Shown here piece after piece: positions 9,153 through 18,508 of a stretch of 64,000 nucleotides of DNA. This DNA is from Alcanivorax sp. 1008 (GTDB lineage: Bacteria > Pseudomonadota > Gammaproteobacteria > Pseudomonadales > Alcanivoracaceae). Location: NCBI RefSeq assembly GCF_020667895.1, contig NZ_JAFMPS010000001.1, positions 372,001 to 436,000 on the forward strand, written 5' to 3'. The first letter of the stretch is position 1. Each line of letters starts with the position of its first letter. Below the pieces are notes generated by a model. It was not told the DNA's origin. It saw nothing but the letters and a program-made list of their open reading frames with translations, and searched no databases. Both the position numbers and the translations under genes were made by a program.

Positions 9153-9182
9153 ACGGACCGCAGCGCGGTCCGTTCCTGTTTT
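9153..9182 (+). terminator. intra-operon terminator/attenuator between frr and uppS
   Basis: ACGGACCGC (9153-9161), loop AGC, GCGGTCCGT (9165-9173) is a perfect 9-bp stem followed by TCCTGTTTT. The tail is identical to that of the rpsB-tsf hairpin. It probably separates the pyrH-frr transcript from the envelope genes while allowing some read-through. Confidence 0.65.
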
Positions 9183-9193
9183 GGGGCGTACTC

Positions 9194-9961
9194 TTGCAAT
9201 CAGCTGCACCGGACATTGATTCGCACGTTGGCGAGCTGCCGCGACACATCGCGATCATCATGGATGGTAACAACCGTTGGGCCCGTGCCCGCGGGCTGCC
9301 CGGCGCGGAAGGCCATAGGGCCGGCGAGCACGCAGTGCAATCTGTTATCCGCGCCGCTGCCGAGCGGGGTATTCAGGTGGTTACCTTGTACGCCTTCAGT
9401 TCAGAGAACTGGCGCCGGCCTGAGGAAGAAGTTAGTCATTTGATGAACCTGTTTCTCAAGGCACTGGCGGGTCGTGTTGCTGAGCTGCATGACAACCAGG
9501 TGCGGCTGAGATTTATCGGTGAGCGGAGCGCCTTTAGTGCGGATCTGCAGAAGGGCATGGCAGATGCCGAGATCCTGACCGCCGGCAATCAAGGCATGAC
9601 TGTCGTGGTGGCGGTGAACTACGGTGGCCAGTGGGATATTACCGAAGCGGCAAAGAAGTTAGTGGCCGAGGCTGCTGCTGGCCGCCTGCAAGCCGATCAG
9701 ATCACCCCGGAACGATTGGCGTCTGGTGTTTGTCTGGCAGATCTGCCCTTGCCGGATCTGCTGATCCGCACTGGCGGCGAGCAGCGGCTGAGTAATTTTT
9801 TGTTGTGGCAAGCGGCTTACAGCGAGCTCTGGTTCACCCCGGTGTTGTGGCCGGATTTTAATGGGGCGATGTTGGATCAGGCACTGGCGGACTACGCGGG
9901 TCGCCAGCGTCGCTTTGGTCGTTCCGGTGAGGAAGTGGCCAGCCTGAAAGGAGAGGCCTGA
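9194..9961 (+). CDS. uppS: undecaprenyl diphosphate synthase (cis-prenyltransferase)
   Basis: Makes the C55 lipid carrier for peptidoglycan, O-antigen and Und-P-linked sugars. It is 255 aa. HIAIIMDGNNRWARARGLPGAEGHRAG contains the catalytic Asp and the diphosphate-binding loop. YAFSSENWRRP and DLLIRTGGEQRLSNFLLWQAAYSELWF are the other family signatures. The only plausible start is TTG at 9194, twelve bases after the attenuator T-run and with no strong Shine-Dalgarno, so initiation may be weak. It overlaps cdsA by one base (TGATG). Confidence 0.95.
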   Translation: MQSAAPDIDSHVGELPRHIAIIMDGNNRWARARGLPGAEGHRAGEHAVQSVIRAAAERGIQVVTLYAFSSENWRRPEEEVSHLMNLFLKALAGRVAELHDNQVRLRFIGERSAFSADLQKGMADAEILTAGNQGMTVVVAVNYGGQWDITEAAKKLVAEAAAGRLQADQITPERLASGVCLADLPLPDLLIRTGGEQRLSNFLLWQAAYSELWFTPVLWPDFNGAMLDQALADYAGRQRRFGRSGEEVASLKGEA

Positions 9962-10782
9962 TGCTTAAGTTGCGCATAATTACCGCGCTAGTGCTATTGC
10001 CGATTGTACTGGGCGCTTTGTTTTTGCTTGAGCGACAGGCGTTTGCACTGGCAGCTGGGGCTTTTTTCCTTGCCGCTGGTTGGGAGTGGTCGGCCATGGC
10101 CGGTCGCCCCTCTATGCCGCTTCGGGTGTTGTGGCTGTTGGTGCTGGCAGCACTAATGGCGGCAGCGGAGTGGTTCCGCCCGGTTTGGTTGCTGACCTGG
10201 GTGCCGCTGCTCTGGGTAGGGGCCTTGGCGCTGGTGTTGGGCTATCCAGGTAGTGCCCGTTTCTGGCGTCGGCCCTGGCAATTGATGCTACTCGGTTTTG
10301 TTTTGTTGGTGCCTTCCTGGGCTGCGCTGGTACAGGTGCAGTCGCAAGGCGCGCTTGGCCTGGATGGTGCCTGGGCGTTGTTGTTCATTCTACTGTGGGT
10401 CTGGGCTGCGGATACTGGCGCCTATTTTGCGGGGCGGGCTTTTGGAAAGCACAAGCTGGCAGCCCGAGTGAGCCCGGGCAAGACCATTGAAGGACTGCTT
10501 GGTGGTATTGCGCTGGCTCTTGCCGTGGTGGCACTGGTGGCCTGGCAGGCGCCTGTGCGGGGCGACCGCACTCTGCTGATGCTGGTGGCCTTGCTGACCG
10601 TGCTGGCCTCGGCGTTGGGTGATCTTTTCGAGAGCATGGTCAAGCGCGAGGCTGGGGTGAAGGACAGTGGCACCATGCTGCCAGGACATGGTGGCATGCT
10701 TGACCGTATTGATAGTGTTACCGCAGCAGTGCCGGTGGCGCTGATGGCCCTTAGTCATACCGGCTTGCCCGGTGGTCTCTGA
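9961..10782 (+). CDS. cdsA: phosphatidate cytidylyltransferase
   Basis: Inner-membrane enzyme converting phosphatidic acid and CTP to CDP-diacylglycerol, the branch point of phospholipid synthesis. It is 273 aa with about eight hydrophobic segments. The CDS signature is intact near residues 222-247: [20 protein letters not shown] followed by GMLDRIDS. It starts at ATG 9961 overlapping the uppS stop, and dxr begins one base after its own stop, so uppS-cdsA-dxr-rseP-bamA are translationally coupled. Confidence 0.95.
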   Translation: MLKLRIITALVLLPIVLGALFLLERQAFALAAGAFFLAAGWEWSAMAGRPSMPLRVLWLLVLAALMAAAEWFRPVWLLTWVPLLWVGALALVLGYPGSARFWRRPWQLMLLGFVLLVPSWAALVQVQSQGALGLDGAWALLFILLWVWAADTGAYFAGRAFGKHKLAARVSPGKTIEGLLGGIALALAVVALVAWQAPVRGDRTLLMLVALLTVLASALGDLFESMVKREAGVKDSGTMLPGHGGMLDRIDSVTAAVPVALMALSHTGLPGGL

Positions 10783-10783
10783 G

Positions 10784-11965
10784 ATGCAGCGAGTCACCGT
10801 ACTTGGCGCTACCGGTAGTATCGGCGTGCAAACTCTGGATGTACTGGATCGGCACCCGGATCAATATCAGGTGTTTGCGCTGGCAGCGTTTACCCGCTGG
10901 CAGTCGCTGGCAGAGCTGTGCCTGCGTCACCGTCCCCGATATGCGGTAATGCGTGAGGCGGCGGCGGCGGCCAACCTGCGCAGCCACCTGCATGCTGCGG
11001 GCTGTGATACGGAGGTGCTGGAAGGCGACCGTGCCCTGGAAGAAATTGCTGAATCTGCGGACACCGATGTAGTGGTGGCTGCCATCGTTGGCGCAGCTGG
11101 CGTGCGTCCGACGCTCGCCGCTGTGCGCGCCGGCAAGCGCGTTTTGCTGGCTAATAAGGAAGCTCTGGTGGTGACCGGGCAACTGTTTATGGATGCGGTG
11201 CGCCAGCATGGTGCCGAGTTGATTCCGCTCGATTCGGAACATAATGCGATCTTTCAGTGTCTGCCTGAGGCGGGGCGCTCTCTGCGCGGTGTTCGTCGTC
11301 TGTTGTTGACGGCCTCCGGCGGGCCGTTCCGCAATCACAGTGAGGAGCAGCTGGCCACGGTGACCGTGGCTGAGGCGCTGAATCATCCGAACTGGGACAT
11401 GGGCCCGAAGATCTCGGTTGACTCCGCCACCTTGATGAACAAGGGGCTGGAGCTAATCGAGGCAAGTTGGTTGTTTGCCATGGATGAGTCACTTATCGAC
11501 GTGGTGGTTCATCCGCAGAGCGTGGTGCATTCGATGGTCGAATACGATGACGGTTCGGTGCTGGCCCAGATGGGGACGCCGGATATGCGTACTCCGATTG
11601 CCTGTGGCCTGGCTTGGCCCCAGCGGGTCGCGTCTGGTGCTCCCCGGTTGGATTTTCTGAGCCTGTCGCAGCTCACCTTTGCGGCGCCGGATCTGCAGCG
11701 CTTTCCCTGCCTTCGTTTGGCTCGCGAGGCGTTGCGAGCTGGCGGTGCGGCTAGTGCGGTGCTAAACGCCGCTAACGAAGTCGCAGTGCAGGCATTCATT
11801 GATCAACAGTTACCATTTATGGCTATTCCGGTTTGCGTCGAGGACGCCCTGCAGCATTTGTCCGCCGTCAGCTGCAGCGGGTTGGAGGAGATTTTTGCCG
11901 TGGATCAGCGCAGCCGTGACCATGCCCGCGCATGGATCCGTCAGCATGGCGGGGTAAATCACTGA
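10784..11965 (+). CDS. dxr: 1-deoxy-D-xylulose 5-phosphate reductoisomerase
   Basis: First committed MEP-pathway step: reduces and isomerises DXP to MEP with NADPH. It is 393 aa. [20 protein letters not shown] is the Rossmann start; [12 protein letters not shown], the metal ligands in [21 protein letters not shown] and [28 protein letters not shown] (read in two blocks) are all family signatures. ATG 10784 is preferred to GTG 10772, which lies inside cdsA. It overlaps rseP by TGATG. ispD and ispF of the same pathway are also in this window. Confidence 0.97.
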   Translation: MQRVTVLGATGSIGVQTLDVLDRHPDQYQVFALAAFTRWQSLAELCLRHRPRYAVMREAAAAANLRSHLHAAGCDTEVLEGDRALEEIAESADTDVVVAAIVGAAGVRPTLAAVRAGKRVLLANKEALVVTGQLFMDAVRQHGAELIPLDSEHNAIFQCLPEAGRSLRGVRRLLLTASGGPFRNHSEEQLATVTVAEALNHPNWDMGPKISVDSATLMNKGLELIEASWLFAMDESLIDVVVHPQSVVHSMVEYDDGSVLAQMGTPDMRTPIACGLAWPQRVASGAPRLDFLSLSQLTFAAPDLQRFPCLRLAREALRAGGAASAVLNAANEVAVQAFIDQQLPFMAIPVCVEDALQHLSAVSCSGLEEIFAVDQRSRDHARAWIRQHGGVNH

Positions 11966-13281
11966 TGCAGACCGTGCTCGCTTTTATCGTCACCATTGTG
12001 GTGATCGTCGCCATCCATGAGTTTGGTCACTATCTGGCCATGCGGCTATTCAACGTCCGAGTGCTGACTTTCTCCATTGGCTTTGGCCCGAGGTTGTTTG
12101 GCTGGCGCAATCGTGCCGGCACAGACTTTGTTGTTTCGGCGATTCCACTGGGTGGTTACGTTAAACCGCTGGACCGCCGTGACTGTGAAATTGAAGAGGC
12201 AGATAAAGAACTGGAGTTTTCTGGCAAGCCTGCCTGGCAACGTGTGATTACCTATGCTGCCGGCCCGCTGGCTAATCTGGTGCTGGCGTTCTTTCTTTAT
12301 TGGCTGGTGTTGCTTAATGGTGAGACCAGCCGTATTCCAGTACTTGGCGATATCTCTCCGGCCACTGCGGTAGCACAGGCAGGGTTGAAAAGCGGTGACG
12401 AGCTGGTTGCCATTGAAGGGCAGGATACGTCCAGCTGGCAGGCGGTGATCAACGGCTTGATTCGTTTTGCCGGCGAATCCCGCGATATCGCCGTGACGGT
12501 GCGTGATCAGCGCGGCGACCTGCGCAACGTCTGGTTGCCGTTACACGATTGGGCTGGCCAGCCGGAAGAAAACCCACTGCAGGTGTTGGGTATTACGGCA
12601 CAGGTGCCGCAGGCAGTTGCCGGCACCGTGGTCAGTGGCGGTGCCGCGGATCGAGCCGGACTGCGAAGTGGTGACCGGGTGCTGGCGGTGGATGGTGAGC
12701 CGGTAGACGACTGGCAGCAGTGGGTTAGCCTGATTCGAGCCAGCCCCGAGCAGCCTTTGCGCCTCGACCTGGTTCGCGATGGTAGCCCGATGTCCTTAAC
12801 TCTGGTTCCGGAAGCGGTGACAGAGTCCGGGGAGACTTTTGGCCGTGCTGGAATCGGCATTGCCGGCCTGCGTCAGATTCATTATGGTCCGCTGTCGGCT
12901 TTGCCAGAGGCAGGGCTGCGGGTTTGGCAACAGACCACCATGATCCTTGGCTCCATTGCCAAGCTGTTCAATGGCCAGTTGTCCGTGAAGACCCTTGGTG
13001 GACCACTGACCATTGCTCAGGCGGCGGGAGATACGGCGGCGGTTGGGTTGGTTACGTTTATGCTGTTTCTGGCGTTTTTTAGCGTCAGCCTCGGCGTTAT
13101 CAATCTGCTGCCCGTGCCCATGCTGGATGGTGGGTGGATCGTATTTGGCGTCACCGAGATGGTGGTTCGCAGGCCGCTGCCGGAACGCTTTCTGATGGCG
13201 GCGCAGAATGTTGGCCTGGTGCTGGTGATGGGGCTAATGGTGTTCGCCGTAGTAAATGATATTTCCAGGTTCCTGAATTAA
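11965..13281 (+). CDS. rseP: RIP metalloprotease RseP
   Basis: Inner-membrane site-2 protease that cleaves anti-sigma factor RseA and remnant signal peptides, activating sigma-E. It is 438 aa. The zinc motif HEFGH is at residues 18-22 in the first membrane helix. Two PDZ domains occupy roughly residues 115-290 (GLKSGDELVAIEG and GLRSGDRVLAVDGEPV are their carboxylate-binding parts). The second active-site motif NLLPVPMLDGG lies in the C-terminal membrane region. The ATG at 11965 overlaps the dxr stop; the longer frame from 11932 is inside dxr. It neighbours bamA, and the sigma-E gene itself begins at 63891. Confidence 0.96.
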   Translation: MQTVLAFIVTIVVIVAIHEFGHYLAMRLFNVRVLTFSIGFGPRLFGWRNRAGTDFVVSAIPLGGYVKPLDRRDCEIEEADKELEFSGKPAWQRVITYAAGPLANLVLAFFLYWLVLLNGETSRIPVLGDISPATAVAQAGLKSGDELVAIEGQDTSSWQAVINGLIRFAGESRDIAVTVRDQRGDLRNVWLPLHDWAGQPEENPLQVLGITAQVPQAVAGTVVSGGAADRAGLRSGDRVLAVDGEPVDDWQQWVSLIRASPEQPLRLDLVRDGSPMSLTLVPEAVTESGETFGRAGIGIAGLRQIHYGPLSALPEAGLRVWQQTTMILGSIAKLFNGQLSVKTLGGPLTIAQAAGDTAAVGLVTFMLFLAFFSVSLGVINLLPVPMLDGGWIVFGVTEMVVRRPLPERFLMAAQNVGLVLVMGLMVFAVVNDISRFLN

Positions 13282-15641
13282 TGGTCGGGGGATTTTTTTT
13301 GCGTCTTGCTGTTGCTTTGCTGGGTCTATGTTGCCTGATCTCTAGTGTGGCTGTGTCAGCCGCTGAGGCGGCATTCCGCGTGTCCGATATCCGTGTGGAG
13401 GGCTTGCAGCGACTGCCGGTGGAGAGAGTTTTTCGCCACCTTGCCATTCAGAAAGGCGATCTTGCTGACGGTGGCCGGCTTGCAGATGCCGCGCGCAGTC
13501 TTTATGGCAGTGGCGATTTCGAGGACGTCCAGCTTGGTCGCGAGGGTGATGTTCTGGTCGTTATCGTTCAGGAGCGTCCATCCATTGCAAAAATTGATAT
13601 TACCGGCAACAAGTCGATTGATACCGAAGAGTTGATGAAAGGCCTGAAGAATGCGGGCTTGACTGTAGGGGAAGTGTTTCGCCGTTCGACTCTGGATGGA
13701 ATTACTGGCGAACTGGAGCGCCAGTATGTGGCCCAGGGGCGCTACGGGGCGACCATCGAATCGGAAACGGTGCCGCTGCCGCGCAATCGGATTGCGCTGA
13801 ATATAAAAATCTACGAGGGCAAGCCAGCCCGTATTCGCGACATCAATGTAGTCGGTAATCAGGCCTTTACTGATGAGGAGCTGCTTAAGGATTTTCAGCT
13901 GAGATCCTCACATCTGACTTCGTTCTTCAAGGGCGATGATAAGTACTCCCGCGAGAGACTTGGCGGTGATATTGAACGGTTGCGTTCGTTTTATCTGGAT
14001 CGGGGCTACGTTGATGTTTCCATCGAATCGACTCAGGTCGCTGTTACCCCGGATTGGCGAGAAGTTTATGTTGCCCTGAATATCACAGAGGGTAAGCGCT
14101 ACAAGGTAAAAAACGTCAAACTCGCCGGCGATCTGGTGGTGGACGAGGAGCAACTGAAACCGCTGCTGGTGGTTCGTGAAGGGCAGGTGTTCTCGCAGCA
14201 GCTACTGACCTATACCAGTGATCTGCTGACCCGTCGTTTAGGTAACGAAGGCTACACCTTTGCTGAGGTCGATGGCTTCACCGAAACCAACGAAGAAGAT
14301 GACACCGTTGATGTGACCTTTTTCGTGAATCCTGGCCGCAAGGTGTATGTGCGGCGCATTAACTTCGCCGGCAATAGCAAAACAGTGGATAGCGTACTGC
14401 GTCGGGAGTTGCGGCAGTTTGAACGCGCCCCGGCAAACAGCGCCCTGATCAACTTGTCGCGCGACCGTTTGCAGCGTCTTGGCTTTTTCAGTGTGGTTGA
14501 AGCGGAAACACCCCGCGTTCCGGGTGCGGAAGATCTGGTTGATGTGACCTATAAAGTCGAAGAGCAGCCATCTGGCTCAATTGGCGCTAACGTGGGCTAT
14601 TCTGACTCCAGCGGTTTCATTTTCGGTGCCAATGTCAGCCAGAATAACTATATGGGCACCGGTAATCGGGTGTCTTTCGCTATTAGTCGCAGTGAGGTAA
14701 CGGACAGTTATAACTTCTCCTACCTCAATCCTTATTACACGCTGGATGGTGTTAGCCGCGGGTTCAGTTTGTATTACACCGCAACGGACTTCAGTAAGAC
14801 CACAATTACCAGTTATAGCGCCAACCGAGTCGGCGCGTCTGTTAACTATGGCTACCCCATATCGGAGTATGCCCGCTTGAACTTCGGTTTCGGTGTGGAC
14901 CAGCTTGATATCGTTACTGGCACTTTTGTGGCTTATACAATTCAGGAATTCCTGAATCGCGAAGGCCGTAGTGATTTCCAGTCGCTAAAGCTGAATGGTA
15001 GCTGGCAGGTGAGCACCCTGAACCGAGGTGTGTTCCCGGACCGTGGCTGGTCACAGAATGTTGCTTTGGAAGTGGCTGCGCCAGGCAGTGATTATGGCTT
15101 TTACAAGCTATCCTGGACCGGGCAGCGTTACTTCCCGGTGAGTCGTAACTTGACCCTGCGCACTCGAGGCGATGTTGCCTTTGGTGATGGTTACGGCAGT
15201 GATCTGCTATTGCCATTTTATGAGAACTACTTCTCTGGTGGTATTGGTTCGGTGCGCGGCTTCCGGGCTCGCTCTCTGGGCCCCCGTTCGCCGACGTTCT
15301 TGTCGGTTCAGAACAATATTTTCGACCCCGATCCAGACCCGATCGGCGGTAATTTCCTTACTGAAGCTAGTATTGAGCTGCTTTTTCCGCCACCCTTCGC
15401 TCCGGATAGTCGCAGTCTGAGAACTTTCCTGTTTGCTGACGCGGGTAACGTCTGGCAGACGGATATTGATGGTTCGCTAGGGCTTGATTTCGCCGTAGAT
15501 GAACTGCGCACGTCGGTTGGTGTCGGATTGTCCTGGTTGACCGCAATCGGTCCGCTGGGATTCAGTTTTGCCAAGCCAATTGGCAAGAAACCGGGAGACG
15601 ATACGGAAGTGTTCCAGTTCTCCCTTGGCCAGGCTTTCTAG
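13281..15641 (+). CDS. bamA: outer-membrane protein assembly factor BamA
   Basis: Core of the BAM complex that inserts beta-barrel proteins into the outer membrane. It is 786 aa. A signal peptide (about residues 1-28, ending SAAEA) is followed by five POTRA repeats (each with a pattern like VEGLQRLP, ITGNKSIDTEEL, VVGNQAFTDEEL) to about residue 420. The 16-strand barrel follows, with the conserved loop-6 motif VRGFRARSLGPR. ATG 13281 overlaps the rseP stop as TAATG. skp follows 10 bases after the stop. Confidence 0.97.
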   Translation: MVGGFFLRLAVALLGLCCLISSVAVSAAEAAFRVSDIRVEGLQRLPVERVFRHLAIQKGDLADGGRLADAARSLYGSGDFEDVQLGREGDVLVVIVQERPSIAKIDITGNKSIDTEELMKGLKNAGLTVGEVFRRSTLDGITGELERQYVAQGRYGATIESETVPLPRNRIALNIKIYEGKPARIRDINVVGNQAFTDEELLKDFQLRSSHLTSFFKGDDKYSRERLGGDIERLRSFYLDRGYVDVSIESTQVAVTPDWREVYVALNITEGKRYKVKNVKLAGDLVVDEEQLKPLLVVREGQVFSQQLLTYTSDLLTRRLGNEGYTFAEVDGFTETNEEDDTVDVTFFVNPGRKVYVRRINFAGNSKTVDSVLRRELRQFERAPANSALINLSRDRLQRLGFFSVVEAETPRVPGAEDLVDVTYKVEEQPSGSIGANVGYSDSSGFIFGANVSQNNYMGTGNRVSFAISRSEVTDSYNFSYLNPYYTLDGVSRGFSLYYTATDFSKTTITSYSANRVGASVNYGYPISEYARLNFGFGVDQLDIVTGTFVAYTIQEFLNREGRSDFQSLKLNGSWQVSTLNRGVFPDRGWSQNVALEVAAPGSDYGFYKLSWTGQRYFPVSRNLTLRTRGDVAFGDGYGSDLLLPFYENYFSGGIGSVRGFRARSLGPRSPTFLSVQNNIFDPDPDPIGGNFLTEASIELLFPPPFAPDSRSLRTFLFADAGNVWQTDIDGSLGLDFAVDELRTSVGVGLSWLTAIGPLGFSFAKPIGKKPGDDTEVFQFSLGQAF

Positions 15642-15651
15642 GAGACTAAAA

Positions 15652-16152
15652 ATGAAAACAACGAAGACGATTTTTGCTGCACTGTTACTGTTGCCTGCTC
15701 TTGCGCTGGCGGAGCCGAAGATTGTGGTTGTCGATCCAGAGCGCGCACTGGGCGAGACCTCAGAGGTGAAGGCCCGTGTGGAAAAGTTTCAGAGCGATAT
15801 GCAGGGTCAGGAAAACAAGTTGCGCAAACTGCGCGACGACATCATGAAAATTGAAGAGCGTCTGCAAAAAGAAGGCGTCGCCATGAGTCGTGACCAGAGC
15901 CAGTCGCTGACTGACGACCGAGATGCCAAGATGATTGAGTTCCGCTCGCTGCAGCAGGTTTTGCAACAGCGTCTTCAGCAGAGCCAGGAAGAACTTCAGG
16001 CCGCCATGTCTCCCAAGCTGGAAAAAGCAGTGACCGATCTGGCGAAAGAGAAGGGCTACGATCTGGTTCTAGTGAAGCAGGCGGTACTGTTCTCATCGGC
16101 CACTGTGGACATCACGGCTGACGTGACCAAGCAAATCAATCTTATGAAGTAA
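15652..16152 (+). CDS. skp: periplasmic chaperone Skp/OmpH
   Basis: Periplasmic holdase for unfolded outer-membrane proteins on their way to BamA. It is 166 aa. A signal peptide (about 1-20, LLLPALALA) precedes EPKIVVVDPERALGETSEVK and a long, charged helical-hairpin region (EKFQSDMQGQENKLRKLRDD and onwards, residues about 45-125) typical of Skp tentacles. The start at 15652 has GGAG at 15641-15644, overlapping the bamA stop. It fits between bamA and lpxD as in most gammaproteobacteria. Confidence 0.93.
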   Translation: MKTTKTIFAALLLLPALALAEPKIVVVDPERALGETSEVKARVEKFQSDMQGQENKLRKLRDDIMKIEERLQKEGVAMSRDQSQSLTDDRDAKMIEFRSLQQVLQQRLQQSQEELQAAMSPKLEKAVTDLAKEKGYDLVLVKQAVLFSSATVDITADVTKQINLMK

Positions 16153-16162
16153 GGCTCGACTG

Positions 16163-17191
16163 ATGATGACGTTGGGGGAAATTGCCAGATTGCTGGATGC
16201 CGGCTTGAACGGCGAGCCTTCTGTGGTGATATCGGGCCTCGGCACCCTTGCTGGAGCCACAGAAGGGCAGATCAGCTTTCTTACCAACTCGAAGTATCGT
16301 TCTTTACTGAAAGAAACCCGCGCGGCGGCAGTGATATGTCGCGAAACAGATAGTGATTCCTGTCCGGTGCCGACCCTGGTTGTTAAGGACCCGCATCTCG
16401 CTTTTGCGGTGCTTAGTCAGCAATTCGATATTGCACCGTCGGCGCCCGCCGGCGTGCACCCGACGGCGGTGATTGATCCCTCCGCCCGCATTGATGAGTC
16501 CGCCTCAGTAGGGGCTAATGTGGTGGTGGAGGCAGGTGCGGAGCTGGGGGCGGGGGTAGTGGTTATGGCCGGTAGCGTGATTGGTGCTGGTGCACGGCTC
16601 GCCGACGGGGTTCGCCTTTGGCCAAATGTTACAATCTACCATGGTGTTGATATTGGTCCACGGACTACTATCCACGCCGGCACAGTGATCGGCTGTGACG
16701 GGTTCGGCTTTGCTTTCAACGGTAAAGGCTGGACCAAGATATGTCAGATCGGCACGGTGCGTATTGGCGCAGATTGTGAAATCGGCTCCGGTACAACCAT
16801 CGACCGTGGAGCAATTGAAGACACGGTCATTGGTGATCATGTGATTATCGATAATCAGGTGCATATTGCCCACAATGTCACGGTGGGCGATGGCACTGCT
16901 ATTGCGGCTCAGGTTGGTGTGGCGGGTAGCACCAGTATTGGCAGGTTCTGTGCGTTTGGTGGGCAGGTGGGTGTTGCCGGCCATCTGGAAATCGCAGATC
17001 AGGTTCAGGTGCTGGGAAAAACCATGGTCAGTGGTTCGCTGCGTCAGGCGGGCGTTTATGCCTCCGGGGTGCCGGAAACCGATCATGCAACCTGGCGGCG
17101 CAATGCAGTACGCTTCCGTCATCTTGATAAAATGGCCAAGCGATTAACCGCACTAGAGCGACGTCTGGACGACAGTAACCCGGCAGAGTGA
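16163..17191 (+). CDS. lpxD: UDP-3-O-(3-hydroxyacyl)glucosamine N-acyltransferase
   Basis: Third step of lipid A synthesis, adding the second 3-hydroxyacyl chain. It is 342 aa. The N-terminal uridine-binding domain is about residues 1-95 ([13 protein letters not shown]), then a left-handed beta helix of hexapeptide repeats with the catalytic His in [14 protein letters not shown]. Two consecutive ATGs at 16163 and 16166 are equally possible starts. It lies between skp and fabZ in the lpxD-fabZ-lpxA-lpxB lipid A block. Confidence 0.96.
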   Translation: MMTLGEIARLLDAGLNGEPSVVISGLGTLAGATEGQISFLTNSKYRSLLKETRAAAVICRETDSDSCPVPTLVVKDPHLAFAVLSQQFDIAPSAPAGVHPTAVIDPSARIDESASVGANVVVEAGAELGAGVVVMAGSVIGAGARLADGVRLWPNVTIYHGVDIGPRTTIHAGTVIGCDGFGFAFNGKGWTKICQIGTVRIGADCEIGSGTTIDRGAIEDTVIGDHVIIDNQVHIAHNVTVGDGTAIAAQVGVAGSTSIGRFCAFGGQVGVAGHLEIADQVQVLGKTMVSGSLRQAGVYASGVPETDHATWRRNAVRFRHLDKMAKRLTALERRLDDSNPAE

Positions 17192-17211
17192 CCTGCCCTG
17201 TAGAGAATTTC

Positions 17212-17646
17212 ATGGATATCAATCAGATCAGAGAATATTTGCCCCATCGGTACCCGTTTTTGCTGGTGGATCGGGTTGTGGAGATCGAGCCGGGTGTGTC
17301 TATTGAGGCGCTTAAGAATGTCTCTGTGAACGAACCCTTTTTTAACGGCCATTTCCCGCAGCAGCCCATTATGCCGGGTGTGCTGATTATTGAAGCACTG
17401 GCTCAGGCGGCCGGTGTGCTTGGTTTCGTCACCGAAGACCGACGCCCGGACGATGGTTATATGTATGTTCTCTGTGGGGTCGATAAGGCGCGCTTCAAGC
17501 GTCAGGTAGTGCCTGGCGATCAGCTGCACTTGAAGGCCAGCTATATCGCGGTGAAGCGCAATATTCTCAAGTTTTCCGGCGAGGCCCGCGTTGACGGCCA
17601 GCTGGTGGCCTCAGCTGAGTTTATGGTTGCTGAACTGCGGCTGTGA
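17212..17646 (+). CDS. fabZ: 3-hydroxyacyl-ACP dehydratase FabZ
   Basis: Hot-dog-fold dehydratase of type II fatty acid synthesis, competing with LpxA/LpxD for 3-hydroxyacyl-ACP. It is 144 aa. [20 protein letters not shown] holds the signature [13 protein letters not shown], and [21 protein letters not shown] carries the catalytic His and Glu. ATG 17212 is fixed by alignment; a GTG at 17188 would overlap lpxD. The 92-base gap to lpxA is the largest in this block and could hold a secondary promoter. Confidence 0.97.
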   Translation: MDINQIREYLPHRYPFLLVDRVVEIEPGVSIEALKNVSVNEPFFNGHFPQQPIMPGVLIIEALAQAAGVLGFVTEDRRPDDGYMYVLCGVDKARFKRQVVPGDQLHLKASYIAVKRNILKFSGEARVDGQLVASAEFMVAELRL

Positions 17647-17738
17647 CTCGGTAGCTCATCGGCTTCACTGTTTCGGGCTATACTCAGGGCTTTACGACAC
17701 CGTGAGGTGTCTGTCTTACAACTTTTCGGAACCGGACG

Positions 17739-18506
17739 ATGATTCATCCGACAGCAATTATTGATCCCGCCGCATCGCTGGCTGAGGACGTGCAGGTTGG
17801 CCCCTGGTCCATTATTGGTCCTGGTGTGGAAGTCGGCGCTGGCACTGTGATCGGTCCCCATGTGGTTGTTCAAGGTCCGACTCGTATCGGCCGCAATAAC
17901 CGAATTTTCCAGTTTGCTTCTGTTGGCGCCGAATGTCAGGACAAGAAATATCGTGACGAGCCGACCCGGCTTGAGATCGGCGACGACAACGTTATTCGTG
18001 AGCACGTTACCATCCACCGTGGCACTATTCAGGACAACAGTCTGACCCGTATTGGCGACCGTAATTTGTTGATGGTCGGGGTGCATGTGGCCCACGATTG
18101 CATGATCGGTAACGACAATATTTTTGCTAATACCACAGGGATTGCCGGCCATGTACATATTGGCGATGGGGTCATTCTCGGCGGCATGACCGGTGTGCAT
18201 CAGTTTTGCAAAATCGGCTCCTATGCCATGTCTGCGGGTTGCAGCCTGATCGTCAAGGATATTCCGGCCTACGTTATGGTTGGGGGCAATCCGGCGTCGG
18301 CGCGCAGCATGAACTTTGAGGGCATGAAGCGGCGCGGCTGGAGTGCCGAGACTATTAGCGGCCTGCGTCAGGCTTATAAAATAGTTTACCGTCAGGGAAT
18401 GACCCTTGAGCAAGCCATGGCTGAGCTTGAGGCCATGCCCGCGGCGGCTGAACTGCAGTTATTTATTGACTCTCTGCGCGCCTCGGAGCGCGGCATCACC
18501 CGCTGA
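17739..18506 (+). CDS. lpxA: UDP-N-acetylglucosamine 3-hydroxyacyltransferase
   Basis: First step of lipid A synthesis. It is 255 aa of left-handed beta helix with hexapeptide repeats (IIDPAASLAEDVQVGPWSII) and a C-terminal helical bundle (MNFEGMKRRGWSAETISGLR). The catalytic His is residue 119 in HVAHDC, equivalent to E. coli His125. The position equivalent to E. coli Gly173, the acyl-chain ruler, is also Gly (167, in SAGCS), which suggests C14-type selectivity rather than the C10 type of P. aeruginosa. That is inference. lpxB follows after two bases. Confidence 0.97.
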   Translation: MIHPTAIIDPAASLAEDVQVGPWSIIGPGVEVGAGTVIGPHVVVQGPTRIGRNNRIFQFASVGAECQDKKYRDEPTRLEIGDDNVIREHVTIHRGTIQDNSLTRIGDRNLLMVGVHVAHDCMIGNDNIFANTTGIAGHVHIGDGVILGGMTGVHQFCKIGSYAMSAGCSLIVKDIPAYVMVGGNPASARSMNFEGMKRRGWSAETISGLRQAYKIVYRQGMTLEQAMAELEAMPAAAELQLFIDSLRASERGITR

Positions 18507-18508
18507 TT

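Noticed and set aside
17541-18413. 290-codon minus-strand frame opposite lpxA and a 205-codon one opposite lpxD (16505-17122)
   Set aside because: Low-complexity Thr/Asn/His-rich translations are antisense products of the hexapeptide-repeat coding sequence.
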